From: Subtercola frigoramans
GTDB lineage: Bacteria; Actinomycetota; Actinomycetes; Actinomycetales; Microbacteriaceae
Direction of reading: 5' to 3'
DNA: 64,000 bases
Assembly (NCBI RefSeq): GCF_016907385.1
Contig: NZ_JAFBBU010000001.1
Span: 868,001-932,000, forward strand
Position numbers and translations under genes: made by a program. Positions 9,966 through 19,022 of this stretch are shown one piece after another; positions within the stretch are counted from its first letter, which is position 1, and each line of letters opens with the position of its first letter. The notes under the pieces are model-generated. The model did no database searches and was not told the DNA's origin. It was given only the letters and a program-made list of their open reading frames with translations.

Positions 9966-11116
9966 GGAGCCAGTCTCGGGCTTACCCTGACGGCCAGCTT
10001 TCGCGCGATGAAACTCGTCGCAAGCGCGGAGGTCGCGATAGTGACCAGTGCGCCGAGGATGATCGCAGCATCCTCACCCGCGGCAAGGGAGCCCGACTGC
10101 AGCGCCAGCGTCACGGCAGCCACGGGCACGCCCAGCTGGCCCGCTGACGCGATTGATTGCGACCAGGGCAACCCGGCCACCCTGCTCGCGAGATGGGCTG
10201 CGACGGCGGCAAGCCCGAGCACGATTCCCAACAGGATCATCTGAGGATGCCCGGCGAGGGTGCGGAGGTCGAGTGACGCTCCCAGCCAGACGAAGAACAG
10301 CGGGCCGAAGAAGCCCTCGGTGATACCGAAGAGCTGGCGGGCGAGCCGTCGAGGTTCGCCGCCGGCTGCGAGCACCAGGCCGAAGACAAAACCCGCGAGC
10401 ATGATCGAGAGTGTGGCGAACTGCGCGATCGCAGCGAAGGTGAAGAGGGCGAGCAGGCTGAACCTCAGTTCCAAGGCGAAGCGGCGGCGTTCTGAGAACC
10501 TGTGCAGCCGGCGGCGGATGTCGGTGCGCGACAACCTGCGGAGAACGATCACGAGCACGATGGCGGCCGCCGCGATGACGAGGGCGCCGATTGTTGCTTC
10601 TGGTGCGCGTTCGGGAGCCACGACCAGGGGCAACGCAACGATGCACGCGACATCGGCGATCGCGACCTGGGCGATGAGTTGCGTCACCGAGGTTCGGCGC
10701 ATGCCGACGGACTGCAGCATCGGAAGCACCAGGGCCGCGGATGACGAGGCAAGAATGACGCCATAGAGAGCTGCGTGCCCGGTGCCGAAGACGGCCGCGA
10801 TCGCCACTCCCAGCGCCGCCGCTGCACAGCCTACCGCAAGGGCTCCGATCAGCCCCTTCGGTGCCAGCGCGCGCACAGCAGCGTCGGCGACAGGAATCTG
10901 GGAGCCGACAACGACCATTGTGAGTCCGAAACCGATGGTGGCCAGGAGGTGGAAGTCGATACTCGACGGGTCGACGAGACTGAACCCGGAGAGCCCGATG
11001 ACGATGCCGCCGGCAAGCTCGCCCACAACGACGGGAATCCGCCACGAGGCGCGTGCGGCCAACAGTGGGCCGAGCAGCCCGACGAGAACGACGAGGGCCA
11101 GCACTGAGAAGCTCAT
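9962..11116 (-). CDS. Monovalent cation:proton antiporter, CPA2 (KefB-like) family
   Basis: A membrane protein of about 384 residues with some 12 hydrophobic segments. VVGELAGGIVIGLSG near residues 27-41 and the re-entrant segment QVAIADVACIVALPL match the CPA2 exchanger domain, where the Asp of AIADVA is the expected ion-binding residue. There is no C-terminal nucleotide-binding (RCK/TrkA) domain. It should exchange sodium or potassium for protons. The ATG at 11116 is 14 bases after the ROK kinase stop, with no clear Shine-Dalgarno sequence; translation probably continues from the kinase gene. Confidence 0.82.
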   Translation of the reverse strand: MSFSVLALVVLVGLLGPLLAARASWRIPVVVGELAGGIVIGLSGFSLVDPSSIDFHLLATIGFGLTMVVVGSQIPVADAAVRALAPKGLIGALAVGCAAAALGVAIAAVFGTGHAALYGVILASSSAALVLPMLQSVGMRRTSVTQLIAQVAIADVACIVALPLVVAPERAPEATIGALVIAAAAIVLVIVLRRLSRTDIRRRLHRFSERRRFALELRFSLLALFTFAAIAQFATLSIMLAGFVFGLVLAAGGEPRRLARQLFGITEGFFGPLFFVWLGASLDLRTLAGHPQMILLGIVLGLAAVAAHLASRVAGLPWSQSIASAGQLGVPVAAVTLALQSGSLAAGEDAAIILGALVTIATSALATSFIARKLAVRVSPRLAP

Positions 11117-11129
11117 GGCTGCGAGAGAT

Positions 11130-12014
11130 TCACAGCAGCGACTGCGCGAGCGTGAGGGCACCGGTCACGCCCGAGAGGTCGCCCAGTGCCGGGCTGACCA
11201 CGATGAGAGGGCCTTCGCCCGACTCGGCCAGGTAGTCGGTCCCGATCAGCGCATTGACGCTGTCGGCGACGAGGCCCGGCAGTCCGGGAGATTTCGAGAC
11301 GCCTCCGCCGAAGACGATGAGCCTCGAGCCGAGGGTGTAGTAGATCGTCGCAAGGAGCTGGCCGAGGTAGAACGCCTCCATTTCGAGGGCGAGCGCCTGG
11401 GCATCCGGTGCGAGCGATGATGCGTCGGTGCCCCAGCGCGCGTGGATCGCAGGGCCCGAAGCAAGACCCTCGACGCAGTCGCCATGGAAGCGGCAGACTC
11501 CGGCGAACGTGTCGGCGGCATGACGGCGAACCAGCACGTGGGCGACCTCCGGGTAGCCGGTACCGGCATGGATACGACCGTTCACGATGGCGCCGACACC
11601 GATGCCCGTTCCCACCGTGAGGTACGCGACGTCGTCATGGCCGCGGCCCGAACCCCAGCGGTGTTCGCCGATGACCGCACCCGTCACGTCGGTGACGAGC
11701 CCGATTCGCGCTTCGAATCGTGATGCGAGAAAGCCGACGATATCGACATTCGACCAGCCGAACTTCGGGGTCGACAGGATTCGGCCATAGCTTAGTGAGC
11801 CGAGGCGCGTGTCGAGTGGGCCGAACGAGGCCACTCCGATTGCGCTGGGTAAGCCCCCGCTGGAGTTCTGAGCGATGAACTCGGCGATCTTCCCCAGGGT
11901 CTCCTCGGGAGACGTGGTCGGTACCGTCGCGAGGGCCACCGGATGCTCGGGGTTGCCGTCTTCGGCCGCCGCCATCACCACCTTGGTGCCGCCGGTCTCG
12001 ATTCCGATGATCAT
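11130..12014 (-). CDS. ROK-family sugar kinase, fructokinase type
   Basis: A 294-residue kinase. MIIGIETGGTKVVMA is the ATP-phosphate loop, VGTGIGVGAIVNGRI the sugar-binding region, and CRFHGDCVEGLASGPAI the zinc-binding signature of ROK fructokinases (CxFHGxC followed by EGLASGP). VFGGGVSKSPGL near the C-terminus closes the ATP site. It should phosphorylate a hexose, most likely fructose or a related ketose, in the cytoplasm. The ATG at 12014 is used; upstream in-frame starts lack conserved sequence. The CPA2 antiporter follows in the same direction. Confidence 0.87.
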   Translation of the reverse strand: MIIGIETGGTKVVMAAAEDGNPEHPVALATVPTTSPEETLGKIAEFIAQNSSGGLPSAIGVASFGPLDTRLGSLSYGRILSTPKFGWSNVDIVGFLASRFEARIGLVTDVTGAVIGEHRWGSGRGHDDVAYLTVGTGIGVGAIVNGRIHAGTGYPEVAHVLVRRHAADTFAGVCRFHGDCVEGLASGPAIHARWGTDASSLAPDAQALALEMEAFYLGQLLATIYYTLGSRLIVFGGGVSKSPGLPGLVADSVNALIGTDYLAESGEGPLIVVSPALGDLSGVTGALTLAQSLL

Positions 12015-12086
12015 CCCCACAGGATACCGATCAGGCGGGCTGTTACTCTGGACCTCTGTTCGCAGGTGCACCCCGAAGAGCAACCC

Positions 12087-12797
12087 ATGACCAATTCATC
12101 CACTCCGATTCACGACCGGCCCCGACCGGCGAAGACCTCACCGCGTCGCCGCGTGAGCCGATCGGTCGCGGCCTGCGCCGGTGTCGCCGCCTTCGCGCTG
12201 CTCGCCCTGACCGCCCTGGCACCTCCGCCCCCGACGCCGCCGATGGATGTCGAACTGGCCAACGCTGCGTACGCCCGATCCGGGGCCGATCAGAATTCGG
12301 CTGCCCAGATCATCACCGTGCCAGGGGTCGCCGGAACCGTGACCATCACTCGTGACGACTACTCGTCCACGCCCGGAGTGAAGACGCTGGCTGCGGGGAG
12401 CACCAACCGTGACTGGGCCACACTTGTGCTCCTTCTGGCCGGTTTTCCGATGACCGACTCCAACATCACAGTCATGACGAGGTGGATGCGCCAGGAGAAC
12501 GGCCCCGACGACTGGTGGAACCGCAACAACCCTCTGAACAACGGCTGGGGCTCGGGCGGCGGCAGCGGATTCGGCAGCTACGACAACCTCGTGACCGCCG
12601 CAGAGAATGCCGCCGAGGCGCTACACAGCGTGGGTGGCTATTCGGCAATCGTCGCTGGATTCGCCTCATCTGCCCCGACGAGCGTCATCGAGCAGGCCAT
12701 CTGGGCTTCGCCGTGGGCCGCGAGCCATTACGCGAACGGTGGCCACTGGTCGTACGCACCTGTTCCGGTGATCTCGTCACCAGCTGGCACCTGGTAA
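12087..12797 (+). CDS. Secreted hypothetical protein with a lysozyme-like C-terminal half
   Basis: A 236-residue protein with a basic N-terminus (SPRRRVSRS), a hydrophobic signal segment (AACAGVAAFALLALTALA) and a Pro-rich stretch, so it is exported or membrane-anchored. The last 110 residues carry the patterns TRWMRQENGPDDWWNRNNPL, GSGFGSYDNLVTAAENAAEA, and VIEQAIWASPWAASHYANG, where the conserved Glu of RQEN and the Asn-rich turn resemble soluble lytic or phage-tail lysozyme folds. Catalysis on peptidoglycan is a guess; I do not recognise a named family. The gene starts 72 bases from, and divergent to, the ROK kinase gene. Confidence 0.65.
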   Translation: MTNSSTPIHDRPRPAKTSPRRRVSRSVAACAGVAAFALLALTALAPPPPTPPMDVELANAAYARSGADQNSAAQIITVPGVAGTVTITRDDYSSTPGVKTLAAGSTNRDWATLVLLLAGFPMTDSNITVMTRWMRQENGPDDWWNRNNPLNNGWGSGGGSGFGSYDNLVTAAENAAEALHSVGGYSAIVAGFASSAPTSVIEQAIWASPWAASHYANGGHWSYAPVPVISSPAGTW

Positions 12798-12845
12798 CAG
12801 CCGGTAGGCGCAGCCGGGGTGGCTGCCGTGTCTGACCGGCAGCAG

Positions 12846-13895
12846 TCAGCGCAGCCCAGCAGCGAACGCGTTCTGCAACTCGTCGATGCGAACCCCCTTG
12901 CCCGGCAGGTCGATCAGGTTCGTCAGCAGCACGAAGCACGCGTCGAGTTCCGGATAGATCCACCACTGGCACCCCGACCACCCTGCGTGGCCGAAGAGGT
13001 TCCGGTCGAGAATGGCCGAGGAGGTGGGCAGGTTGAACCCGAGCCCCCAGTCCTGCTTCTGGGCATCGTCGGCGCGTGAGTTCAGTCGGGGCAACCCTGC
13101 CGTTCGGTTCACCCGCATGGCTGAGAGGGTCGATGGATGCACGACTTCCGAAGTCCCGGACGTCACCGTTCTCAGCAACGCACTGCCGAGCGACAGCAGA
13201 TCGCTGGCCTTCGCGTATGCGCCAGCAGCAGGATGACGTGCCTCGATCAGACGAGCGTGGTCGAGACCTACTGACTCCGTTCCGTGGACGAAGTGCGGAT
13301 CGTGGTCGGGGTCGAAGCCCAGTGTCGATACGCCTTCGACCTCATTCAGAGCTGCGAACTGGGCCTCGAACGATTTCCCTGCAGGGCCTCCTTCGGGGGC
13401 CGCCGCAGCGCTTGTCTTGGCCGACGCATGTTCCACCAGTTTTTCGACACCGACGAAGCCGAGATTGCAATACTGCGTCATCGTGCCGGCGGGGAAGACC
13501 CCGCCGATGCGGGTGAGAGTGTCTCTCGGATCTGTCCCGTCGAGGTCGGGGTCCGCCAGGCCGCTCCGATGACTCAGCAGGTGCGCGAGTGTCGCCAGCC
13601 CCGAATTCTCCCCTCGCAGGGAAGGAACGGCCTCTGCGAGCTGGGCGTCAAGACTCAGTTCGCCCGCCTCGACGAGCCGGAGCGCAGTGAGTGCTGTGAG
13701 TGGCTTCGTGACGGAAAAGAGGGCGAACTGGTCGTCGACCCCCGCGACTCGGCCACCGTCGCTCCCGAAGGAGGCGATCTCCTGGATGCCGGTCGAACTC
13801 GCCGCCCCGAAGACGGCAACAGGCAGCGGACCATCGTTGACCGCTCGCCGCACCCAGGCGAGTGATTTTTCGTAGGGCGCGGATCGGTTGGCCAT
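12846..13895 (-). CDS. Serine beta-lactamase-like hydrolase (class C / esterase / peptidase S12 family)
   Basis: A 349-residue protein with the three motifs of the penicillin-recognising fold: SVTK in FALFSVTKPLTA (serine nucleophile and Lys), YCN in MTQYCNLGF, and HAG in FGHAGWSGC, where KTG would stand in true class C enzymes. HLLSHRSGL is also typical. There is no evident signal peptide, so it is probably a cytoplasmic esterase or peptidase rather than a resistance enzyme. The ATG at 13895 is preferred, with AGGA eight bases before it; an earlier ATG at 13941 has GGGAG too close. The next 136 bases to the HNH gene hold nothing I can assign. Confidence 0.82.
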   Translation of the reverse strand: MANRSAPYEKSLAWVRRAVNDGPLPVAVFGAASSTGIQEIASFGSDGGRVAGVDDQFALFSVTKPLTALTALRLVEAGELSLDAQLAEAVPSLRGENSGLATLAHLLSHRSGLADPDLDGTDPRDTLTRIGGVFPAGTMTQYCNLGFVGVEKLVEHASAKTSAAAAPEGGPAGKSFEAQFAALNEVEGVSTLGFDPDHDPHFVHGTESVGLDHARLIEARHPAAGAYAKASDLLSLGSALLRTVTSGTSEVVHPSTLSAMRVNRTAGLPRLNSRADDAQKQDWGLGFNLPTSSAILDRNLFGHAGWSGCQWWIYPELDACFVLLTNLIDLPGKGVRIDELQNAFAAGLR

Positions 13896-14031
13896 ATTCG
13901 TAGTCCTGATCTTTCTGGTCGATGTGCTTTCGTCAACCATGCTCCCGCATGTCAGCTGCAAAAACGGAATCGTCTGTGGCCTTCGCGGCTGGATGACCCG
14001 GTTTCGAATGAATTCGGCGGTGCGAGCAGGC

Positions 14032-15489
14032 TCAAAATGGTGGCGGGTCCCCTGCCGGCGATTCGGTGAAGTGCACGATGGGTTTTGCCAGTGGTGTGGG
14101 TTTGATGTTGTATTGGTGGCCGGCGGGTGAGGTCCAGGTGATGGTCGGGGCGTGCCCGTTTTCTCCGGGGGTTTGTCGGATGGTCCATTGGGTGTGGTGT
14201 TTGACTTTGTGGTGCGTGGTGCAGAGTGGGCTGATGTTGTTGTAGGCGGTTTCGCCGCCGTCGGCCCAGGGGATGGTGTGGTCAAGGTCTGCGGTGGTGG
14301 AGGGGTGGCAGGGGGTGGGGAAGGTGCATTCGGTGTGGGTGAGCCGGATGAGTTCGTCGAGGTCGGTGGGGGGTTTGTAGCGTTGCCGCCCGTAGCTGAG
14401 GACGACACCGGTGGCGGGGTCTGTCAGGATGCGGGTGAAGGAGTGGGCGTCGCGGGTGATGGTGAGGGCGGTGTGCCGGTCGATCGGGCCGTACCCTTCG
14501 AGGTTTGCTGGGCCTGAGGTCTGGTCGGGGTCGGGGTCGCCTTGGTGGTTCCGGCCCAACAGGGTGAGGGCGGGGACGGTGATGTTGACGCGGGCCCGGA
14601 TGTGGGGGGTGACGCGGGGGGTGTGGGTGTCGCTGTTGAGCATGAGGTCGGTGAGGATGTCGACACGGAGTTGGGTGAGGGTGCGGGGGTCACCAGCGTG
14701 TTTGGCGGAGCGGGCCATGTCGGTGGCGCGGTTGTGGATGGCGACCGCTTCGACGGCGGCGGTGTACAGGGTCAGGTACGCCATCCCGTCGGACCCGGGT
14801 TCCAGATACAGGCGCCTCCCCGTGACGGCGTCGGTGTGGCGTTGGGTGTCGGTGCGGGGTTGTGCTTCCTCTACGACTGCGCGGGCTATTTTGTCGAGGC
14901 GTTGCGCGGTGACTTTCCGCGCCCAGGGCAGTACCGCCTTCTCGTACCTGCCTAACGCTTCCCGGGGCAGCGGGTGCGAACGGGTGACAATCGTTTCGGT
15001 GTGCCGGTACGACACCCGCCCCAAAGCAAGGGCTTCACGGGTGCTCGTGAACGGGCCGGCAAGACCTTCGCAGGTGTCGACCAGTCGCCTCGCATCATTC
15101 TCGGTGAGGTGCAGGGCGACGGCGAGTTCGAGGACGACCTGGCGCTCGACGATCTGGTCGGAGGACCACTGCGGGCCCCCGCCGCCACTGCTGGCGAAGC
15201 TGTCCTGGGTGTGCAGCGCGAACCCCGCGATCCTTGCTTCCTCGACGAGGAGGGCGTGTGCGGCGTGCGCGGCCGCGATCGCCCGATGCGACACCACCAC
15301 CGCAGCGACCGCCGCCGCGAACCGGTCCCGACGCGACGACGACGACGACCTCGGCGACGGCGCACCGTTCGAGGCAGTGCTCGCGTTCGTCGAACCGGCG
15401 GGCTCCGCGCGGACGTGATCGGGGCCTGCGAAGGTCGAGCCAGACAGATCTGGATCAACCTCATCATCGGTGAGTAATGCTCGTGTCAT
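14032..15489 (-). CDS. DUF222 / 13E12-repeat protein with C-terminal HNH nuclease domain
   Basis: A 485-residue protein of a family present in many copies in actinobacterial genomes. The N-terminal DUF222 part has a Ser/Arg-rich linker, then helices including VERQVVLELAVALHLTEND and RKVTAQRLDKIARAVVEEA. The C-terminal HNH domain is intact: TTADLDHTIPWADGGETAYN with NNISPLCTTHHKVKH gives the Asp-His, Asn and His of the ββα-metal site. The 3' end of the gene is strongly biased in third-position use (long GT/GGTG runs on the plus strand) compared with its 5' third. The role is unknown; defence or mobile functions have been suggested for such genes but nothing here supports either. Confidence 0.85.
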   Translation of the reverse strand: MTRALLTDDEVDPDLSGSTFAGPDHVRAEPAGSTNASTASNGAPSPRSSSSSRRDRFAAAVAAVVVSHRAIAAAHAAHALLVEEARIAGFALHTQDSFASSGGGGPQWSSDQIVERQVVLELAVALHLTENDARRLVDTCEGLAGPFTSTREALALGRVSYRHTETIVTRSHPLPREALGRYEKAVLPWARKVTAQRLDKIARAVVEEAQPRTDTQRHTDAVTGRRLYLEPGSDGMAYLTLYTAAVEAVAIHNRATDMARSAKHAGDPRTLTQLRVDILTDLMLNSDTHTPRVTPHIRARVNITVPALTLLGRNHQGDPDPDQTSGPANLEGYGPIDRHTALTITRDAHSFTRILTDPATGVVLSYGRQRYKPPTDLDELIRLTHTECTFPTPCHPSTTADLDHTIPWADGGETAYNNISPLCTTHHKVKHHTQWTIRQTPGENGHAPTITWTSPAGHQYNIKPTPLAKPIVHFTESPAGDPPPF

Positions 15490-15598
15490 GAGAACAGTCA
15501 ACCACCCACCCCCGACACCGAACACCCAAAACCCCCGATCAGTGGACAACTCAGAAATCCCGCTACCGGTGGAGGAGGAGCGCGAGCGACAATGAGCC

Positions 15599-15982
15599 AT
15601 GTCGAAGAATTGGACTCCCCTCGCCCTTACCTATCTCGTGCTGGCGGTCGTCGGCTTGGTCGGCACTTGGTCGTTCAACCTTCTCTCGATCATCCAGCTC
15701 CGTGATTTCGTGGGCGACTGGGTGAACAGCGGGCCAGCTGTCTCGTCCCTCACGGTCGACCTCCTGGTCGCGGCCGTTGCGGGGAGCATCCTGATCATCG
15801 TCGAGAGCAGGCGACTCGGGATGCAGCGGGGCTGGCTCTACGTCGTGCTCGCCGGTCTCACGGCTTTCGCCTTCGTGTTCCCCTTGTTCCTGGCCATGCG
15901 TGAGCGTCGGCTGAACCGGGTGGGCGTGGGCACGATACAGCACGAACCGGGGTCTGTCGTCGACGGCGGCGAGTCTCGGTAG
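15599..15982 (+). CDS. DUF2834-type small membrane protein
   Basis: A 127-residue protein with three hydrophobic segments ([52 protein letters not shown]) and a basic loop after the last. The arrangement and the N-terminal [17 protein letters not shown] resemble DUF2834 proteins. The ATG at 15599 is the first possible start, since a stop lies just upstream in frame; GGAGGAGGAG at 15571-15580 is too far for a normal site. Function unknown. Confidence 0.7.
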   Translation: MSKNWTPLALTYLVLAVVGLVGTWSFNLLSIIQLRDFVGDWVNSGPAVSSLTVDLLVAAVAGSILIIVESRRLGMQRGWLYVVLAGLTAFAFVFPLFLAMRERRLNRVGVGTIQHEPGSVVDGGESR

Positions 15983-16062
15983 GGGTCGTAGGCTTAAAGC
16001 ACACCACACCGACGTCAGGCGCTTTCGTGCGCCTCGTCGTCGTGTCCAAGGGAAGGATTCGC

Positions 16063-17181
16063 ATGACATTCCAATCATCGACACCCCAGGCCTCAACCGC
16101 CTCACAAGCAAGCGCGACCTCAAGCGCGACCTCAAGCGCGACAACGACCGTGCCGGCATTGGTCACCTCATCGGCCGCCGCATCCTTCGAGCGCTCGACG
16201 ATCGAGCGGCGCGCAGTCGGCGAGCACGACGTGAGGATCGACATTGCCTTCGCCGGCATCTGCCACTCCGACATCCACCAGGCGCGCGAAGAGTGGGGCA
16301 CGGCCATCTTCCCCATGGTTCCCGGCCACGAGATCGCGGGGATCGTCGCTGAGATCGGTTCAGGCGTCACCAAACACCGCGTCGGTGACCGCGTGGGCAT
16401 CGGATGCTTCGTGGACTCGTGCCGCGAATGCGAGAACTGCCTCGCGGGTGAGGAGCAGTTCTGCCTGAAGGGAAATGTCCCGACGTACAACGGCCGCGAA
16501 TACACCGGCGAGGAGACCTACGGCGGATACAGCACAGGGATCGTCGCTGACGAGAACTACGTACTGAGCATCCCCGAGGGCATCTCGCTCGACGAAGCGG
16601 CTCCTCTGCTGTGCGCGGGCATCACAACGTATTCCCCCCTGAAGCACTGGGGCGCGGGCCCGGGTAAGAAGGTGGCGATCGTCGGAATGGGCGGTCTCGG
16701 CCACATGGGGGTGAAGATCGCACACGCCCTGGGCGCTGAGGTCACCGTTCTGAGCCAGACGCTTTCGAAGCAGGATGATGGACTCCGCTTCGGCGCGGAT
16801 GATTACTTCGCCACGAGTGACCCGGCAACGTTCAAGGCCAACCGCGGCCGGTTCGACCTGATCATCAACACCGTCTCGGCAGACCTCGACCTCGACGCCT
16901 ACCTGCGGATGCTCACACTCGACGGCTCGATGGTCTTTGTTGGTCTGCCGGAGAACATCCAGCAGTTCCGCGTCTTCTCGCTGACCGGTGCCCGGCGCAG
17001 CCTTGCAGGCTCGAACATCGGCGGCATCAGGGAGACGCAGGAGATGCTCGACTTCTGCGCCGAGCATGGCCTGGGTGCCGACGTCGAAGTCATCGATGCA
17101 ACCATGGTCGGCGAGGCATACGACCGAGTCGTGAAGAGCGACGTGCGCTACCGCTTCGTGATCGACACGGCCACCATCTGA
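16063..17181 (+). CDS. Zinc-dependent alcohol dehydrogenase, cinnamyl-alcohol type
   Basis: A 372-residue medium-chain dehydrogenase. Catalytic zinc ligands are Cys67 in GICHSD and His89-Glu90 in PGHE; the structural zinc is held by Cys120, 123, 126 and 134. [11 protein letters not shown] is the NADP(H) Rossmann loop. It should interconvert aldehydes and alcohols in the cytoplasm. The ATG at 16063 follows GGGAAGGA. The first 40 residues are an unusual Ser/Thr/Ala extension coded partly by a 12-bp tandem repeat (16111-16142). A 10-bp tandem duplication, ATCTGACACG twice (17176-17195), overlaps the stop codon. The 108-base space to the next gene holds nothing else I can name. Confidence 0.9.
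   Translation: MTFQSSTPQASTASQASATSSATSSATTTVPALVTSSAAASFERSTIERRAVGEHDVRIDIAFAGICHSDIHQAREEWGTAIFPMVPGHEIAGIVAEIGSGVTKHRVGDRVGIGCFVDSCRECENCLAGEEQFCLKGNVPTYNGREYTGEETYGGYSTGIVADENYVLSIPEGISLDEAAPLLCAGITTYSPLKHWGAGPGKKVAIVGMGGLGHMGVKIAHALGAEVTVLSQTLSKQDDGLRFGADDYFATSDPATFKANRGRFDLIINTVSADLDLDAYLRMLTLDGSMVFVGLPENIQQFRVFSLTGARRSLAGSNIGGIRETQEMLDFCAEHGLGADVEVIDATMVGEAYDRVVKSDVRYRFVIDTATI
16111..16142. repeat. 12-bp tandem repeat inside the alcohol dehydrogenase gene
   Basis: AGCGCGACCTCA is repeated 2.7 times, coding for Ser-Ala-Thr-Ser units in the non-conserved N-terminal extension. Confidence 0.85.
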
Positions 17182-17289
17182 CACGATCTGACACGATAAA
17201 TTGCTCTGCTCATCGGTCTGCTTATCGCACTGCTGGTCACTCTGGCAGCCGTGCCAGCTACGATCTGACAGAACCTAGGAGCCGCAACG

Positions 17290-19005
17290 ATGCCCGATTC
17301 CCCCGCAACAACCCGATTCCGTCAGGCGCGAGACCAGCTGGTCGCACTCCGCCACGACTACGCGACAGCGGCCCAGGGATTTGAATGGCCCGTCATCGAC
17401 GGGCCATTCAACTGGGGCATCGACTGGTTCGACGAGATCGCGCGAGGCAATCAGCGCAAGGCGCTCGTGATTGTCGAAGAAGATGGGTCGAGCATCCGGC
17501 GCACCTTCGATGAGCTGGCGACGCGGTCGGACCAGGTGGGCTCGTGGCTGCTGGCGCAGGGGGTGGTTCGCGGGGACCCGGTGATGCTCATGCTGGGCAA
17601 CCAGGTCGAGCTCTGGGAGTGCATGCTCGGCATCATGAAGATCGGTGCCGTCATCCTGCCGACGACCACCGCGTACGGGCCCGGCGATCTGATCGACAGG
17701 GTCGAACGCGGGGGAGTGCGTCACGTGATCGCCGATGCGCGGGATTCCGCGAAATTCGACGGTGTGCCCGGAGACTACACGCGCATCAGGGTTGGTGCGG
17801 CGCCGGTCGACGCAGACGGGCTCCATCCCTGGCTCGACTACGCCGACGCCTTCGCAGAACCAGCCGCACCGCTGCCGCACCCCGGCACGCAGCCCGCCGA
17901 CCCGCTCCTGCTCTACTTCACCTCTGGCACGACACAACGCCCGAAGCTCGTCGAGCACTCGCAGGTCTCGTACCCCGTCGGCCATCTGAGCACGATGTAC
18001 TGGCTCGGCCTGCGACCCGGCGACATCCACCTGACGATCAGCTCTCCCGGCTGGGCCAAGCACGCCTGGGGTTGCTTCTTCGCGCCCTGGATCGCCGAGG
18101 CGACGATCTTCGTCTACAACTACGCCCGGTTCGACGCCAGCGCGTTGCTCCGCACGATGCGCGAAGAGAAGGTGACATCGTTCTGCGCACCGCCGACCGT
18201 CTGGCGCATGCTCATCAAGAGCGATCTCTCCGCAGGCGCCGGCTCGTTGCGAGAAGCGATCTCGGCCGGCGAGCCGCTCAACCCCGAGGTCATCGGGCAG
18301 GTGCGCGCGAGTTGGGGCCTGACCATCCGCGACGGATACGGACAGACCGAGATGACGGCCATCGTCGCCAACACCCCGGGCTCGGTACTCAAAGACGGGT
18401 CGATGGGCCGGCCACTGCCGGGCTGCCCTGTGGTCATCCTCGACCCGATCTCTAGGCAGGTGGCCGACGAGGGTGAGATCTGCCTCGACCTGTCGGTTCG
18501 ACCCCTGAACCTCATGACGGGGTACGTCAACGACCCCGCGCGCAACGAAGAAGCAACGCGAGGGGGCTACTTTCATACCGGCGACCTCGCGTCACGCGAT
18601 TCCGACGGCTACATCACCTACATCGGGCGCACCGATGACGTCTTCAAGGCCTCGGACTACAAGATCAGCCCGTTCGAGCTCGAAAGTGCACTGGTCGAGC
18701 ATCCTGCCGTTCTCGAAGCGGCGATCGTACCGGCACCGGATGATCTGCGCCTGTCTGTACCGAAGGCGTATGTCGCCCTCGCCGCCGGCTTCGAGCCCTC
18801 GGCCGAGACCGCGCAGTCGATTCTCGTGTTCGCCCGCGAACGGCTGGCCCCGTTCCAGCGGATTCGGCGAGTGGAGTTCTTCGAGCTGCCGAAGACGATC
18901 TCGGGCAAGATCCGCAGGGTCGAACTGCGCGAACGCGAGGAGCACATCGCCCGGGGAGTCGTGGTCGCCGTCGAGTGGCGCGATGACGAGTTTCGCGGGC
19001 GCTGA
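17290..19005 (+). CDS. AMP-forming acyl-CoA synthetase
   Basis: A 571-residue member of the ANL adenylating family. YFTSGTTQRPK near residue 216 is the ATP-phosphate loop, DGYGQTEMT the adenine-binding A5 motif, YFHTGDLA the A7 motif, and TISGKIRR near the C-terminus holds the Lys used in adenylation. The layout, and GFEWPVIDGPFNWGIDWFDE near the start, match the medium-chain acyl-CoA and xenobiotic/benzoate-like ligase branch. It activates a carboxylic acid to its CoA thioester. It may follow the alcohol dehydrogenase in one transcript (108-base gap), so alcohol to acid to acyl-CoA is a possible route, but no aldehyde dehydrogenase is nearby. Confidence 0.87.
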   Translation: MPDSPATTRFRQARDQLVALRHDYATAAQGFEWPVIDGPFNWGIDWFDEIARGNQRKALVIVEEDGSSIRRTFDELATRSDQVGSWLLAQGVVRGDPVMLMLGNQVELWECMLGIMKIGAVILPTTTAYGPGDLIDRVERGGVRHVIADARDSAKFDGVPGDYTRIRVGAAPVDADGLHPWLDYADAFAEPAAPLPHPGTQPADPLLLYFTSGTTQRPKLVEHSQVSYPVGHLSTMYWLGLRPGDIHLTISSPGWAKHAWGCFFAPWIAEATIFVYNYARFDASALLRTMREEKVTSFCAPPTVWRMLIKSDLSAGAGSLREAISAGEPLNPEVIGQVRASWGLTIRDGYGQTEMTAIVANTPGSVLKDGSMGRPLPGCPVVILDPISRQVADEGEICLDLSVRPLNLMTGYVNDPARNEEATRGGYFHTGDLASRDSDGYITYIGRTDDVFKASDYKISPFELESALVEHPAVLEAAIVPAPDDLRLSVPKAYVALAAGFEPSAETAQSILVFARERLAPFQRIRRVEFFELPKTISGKIRRVELREREEHIARGVVVAVEWRDDEFRGR

Positions 19006-19022
19006 ACCGAGCCTGAACGCTC

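Noticed and set aside
17209..17268. A hydrophobic 20-residue frame (ALLIGLLIALLV...) between the alcohol dehydrogenase and acyl-CoA synthetase genes
   Set aside because: It has no ATG, GTG or TTG at its beginning and is preceded by a stop; the pattern comes from imperfect CTGCTNATCG repeats.
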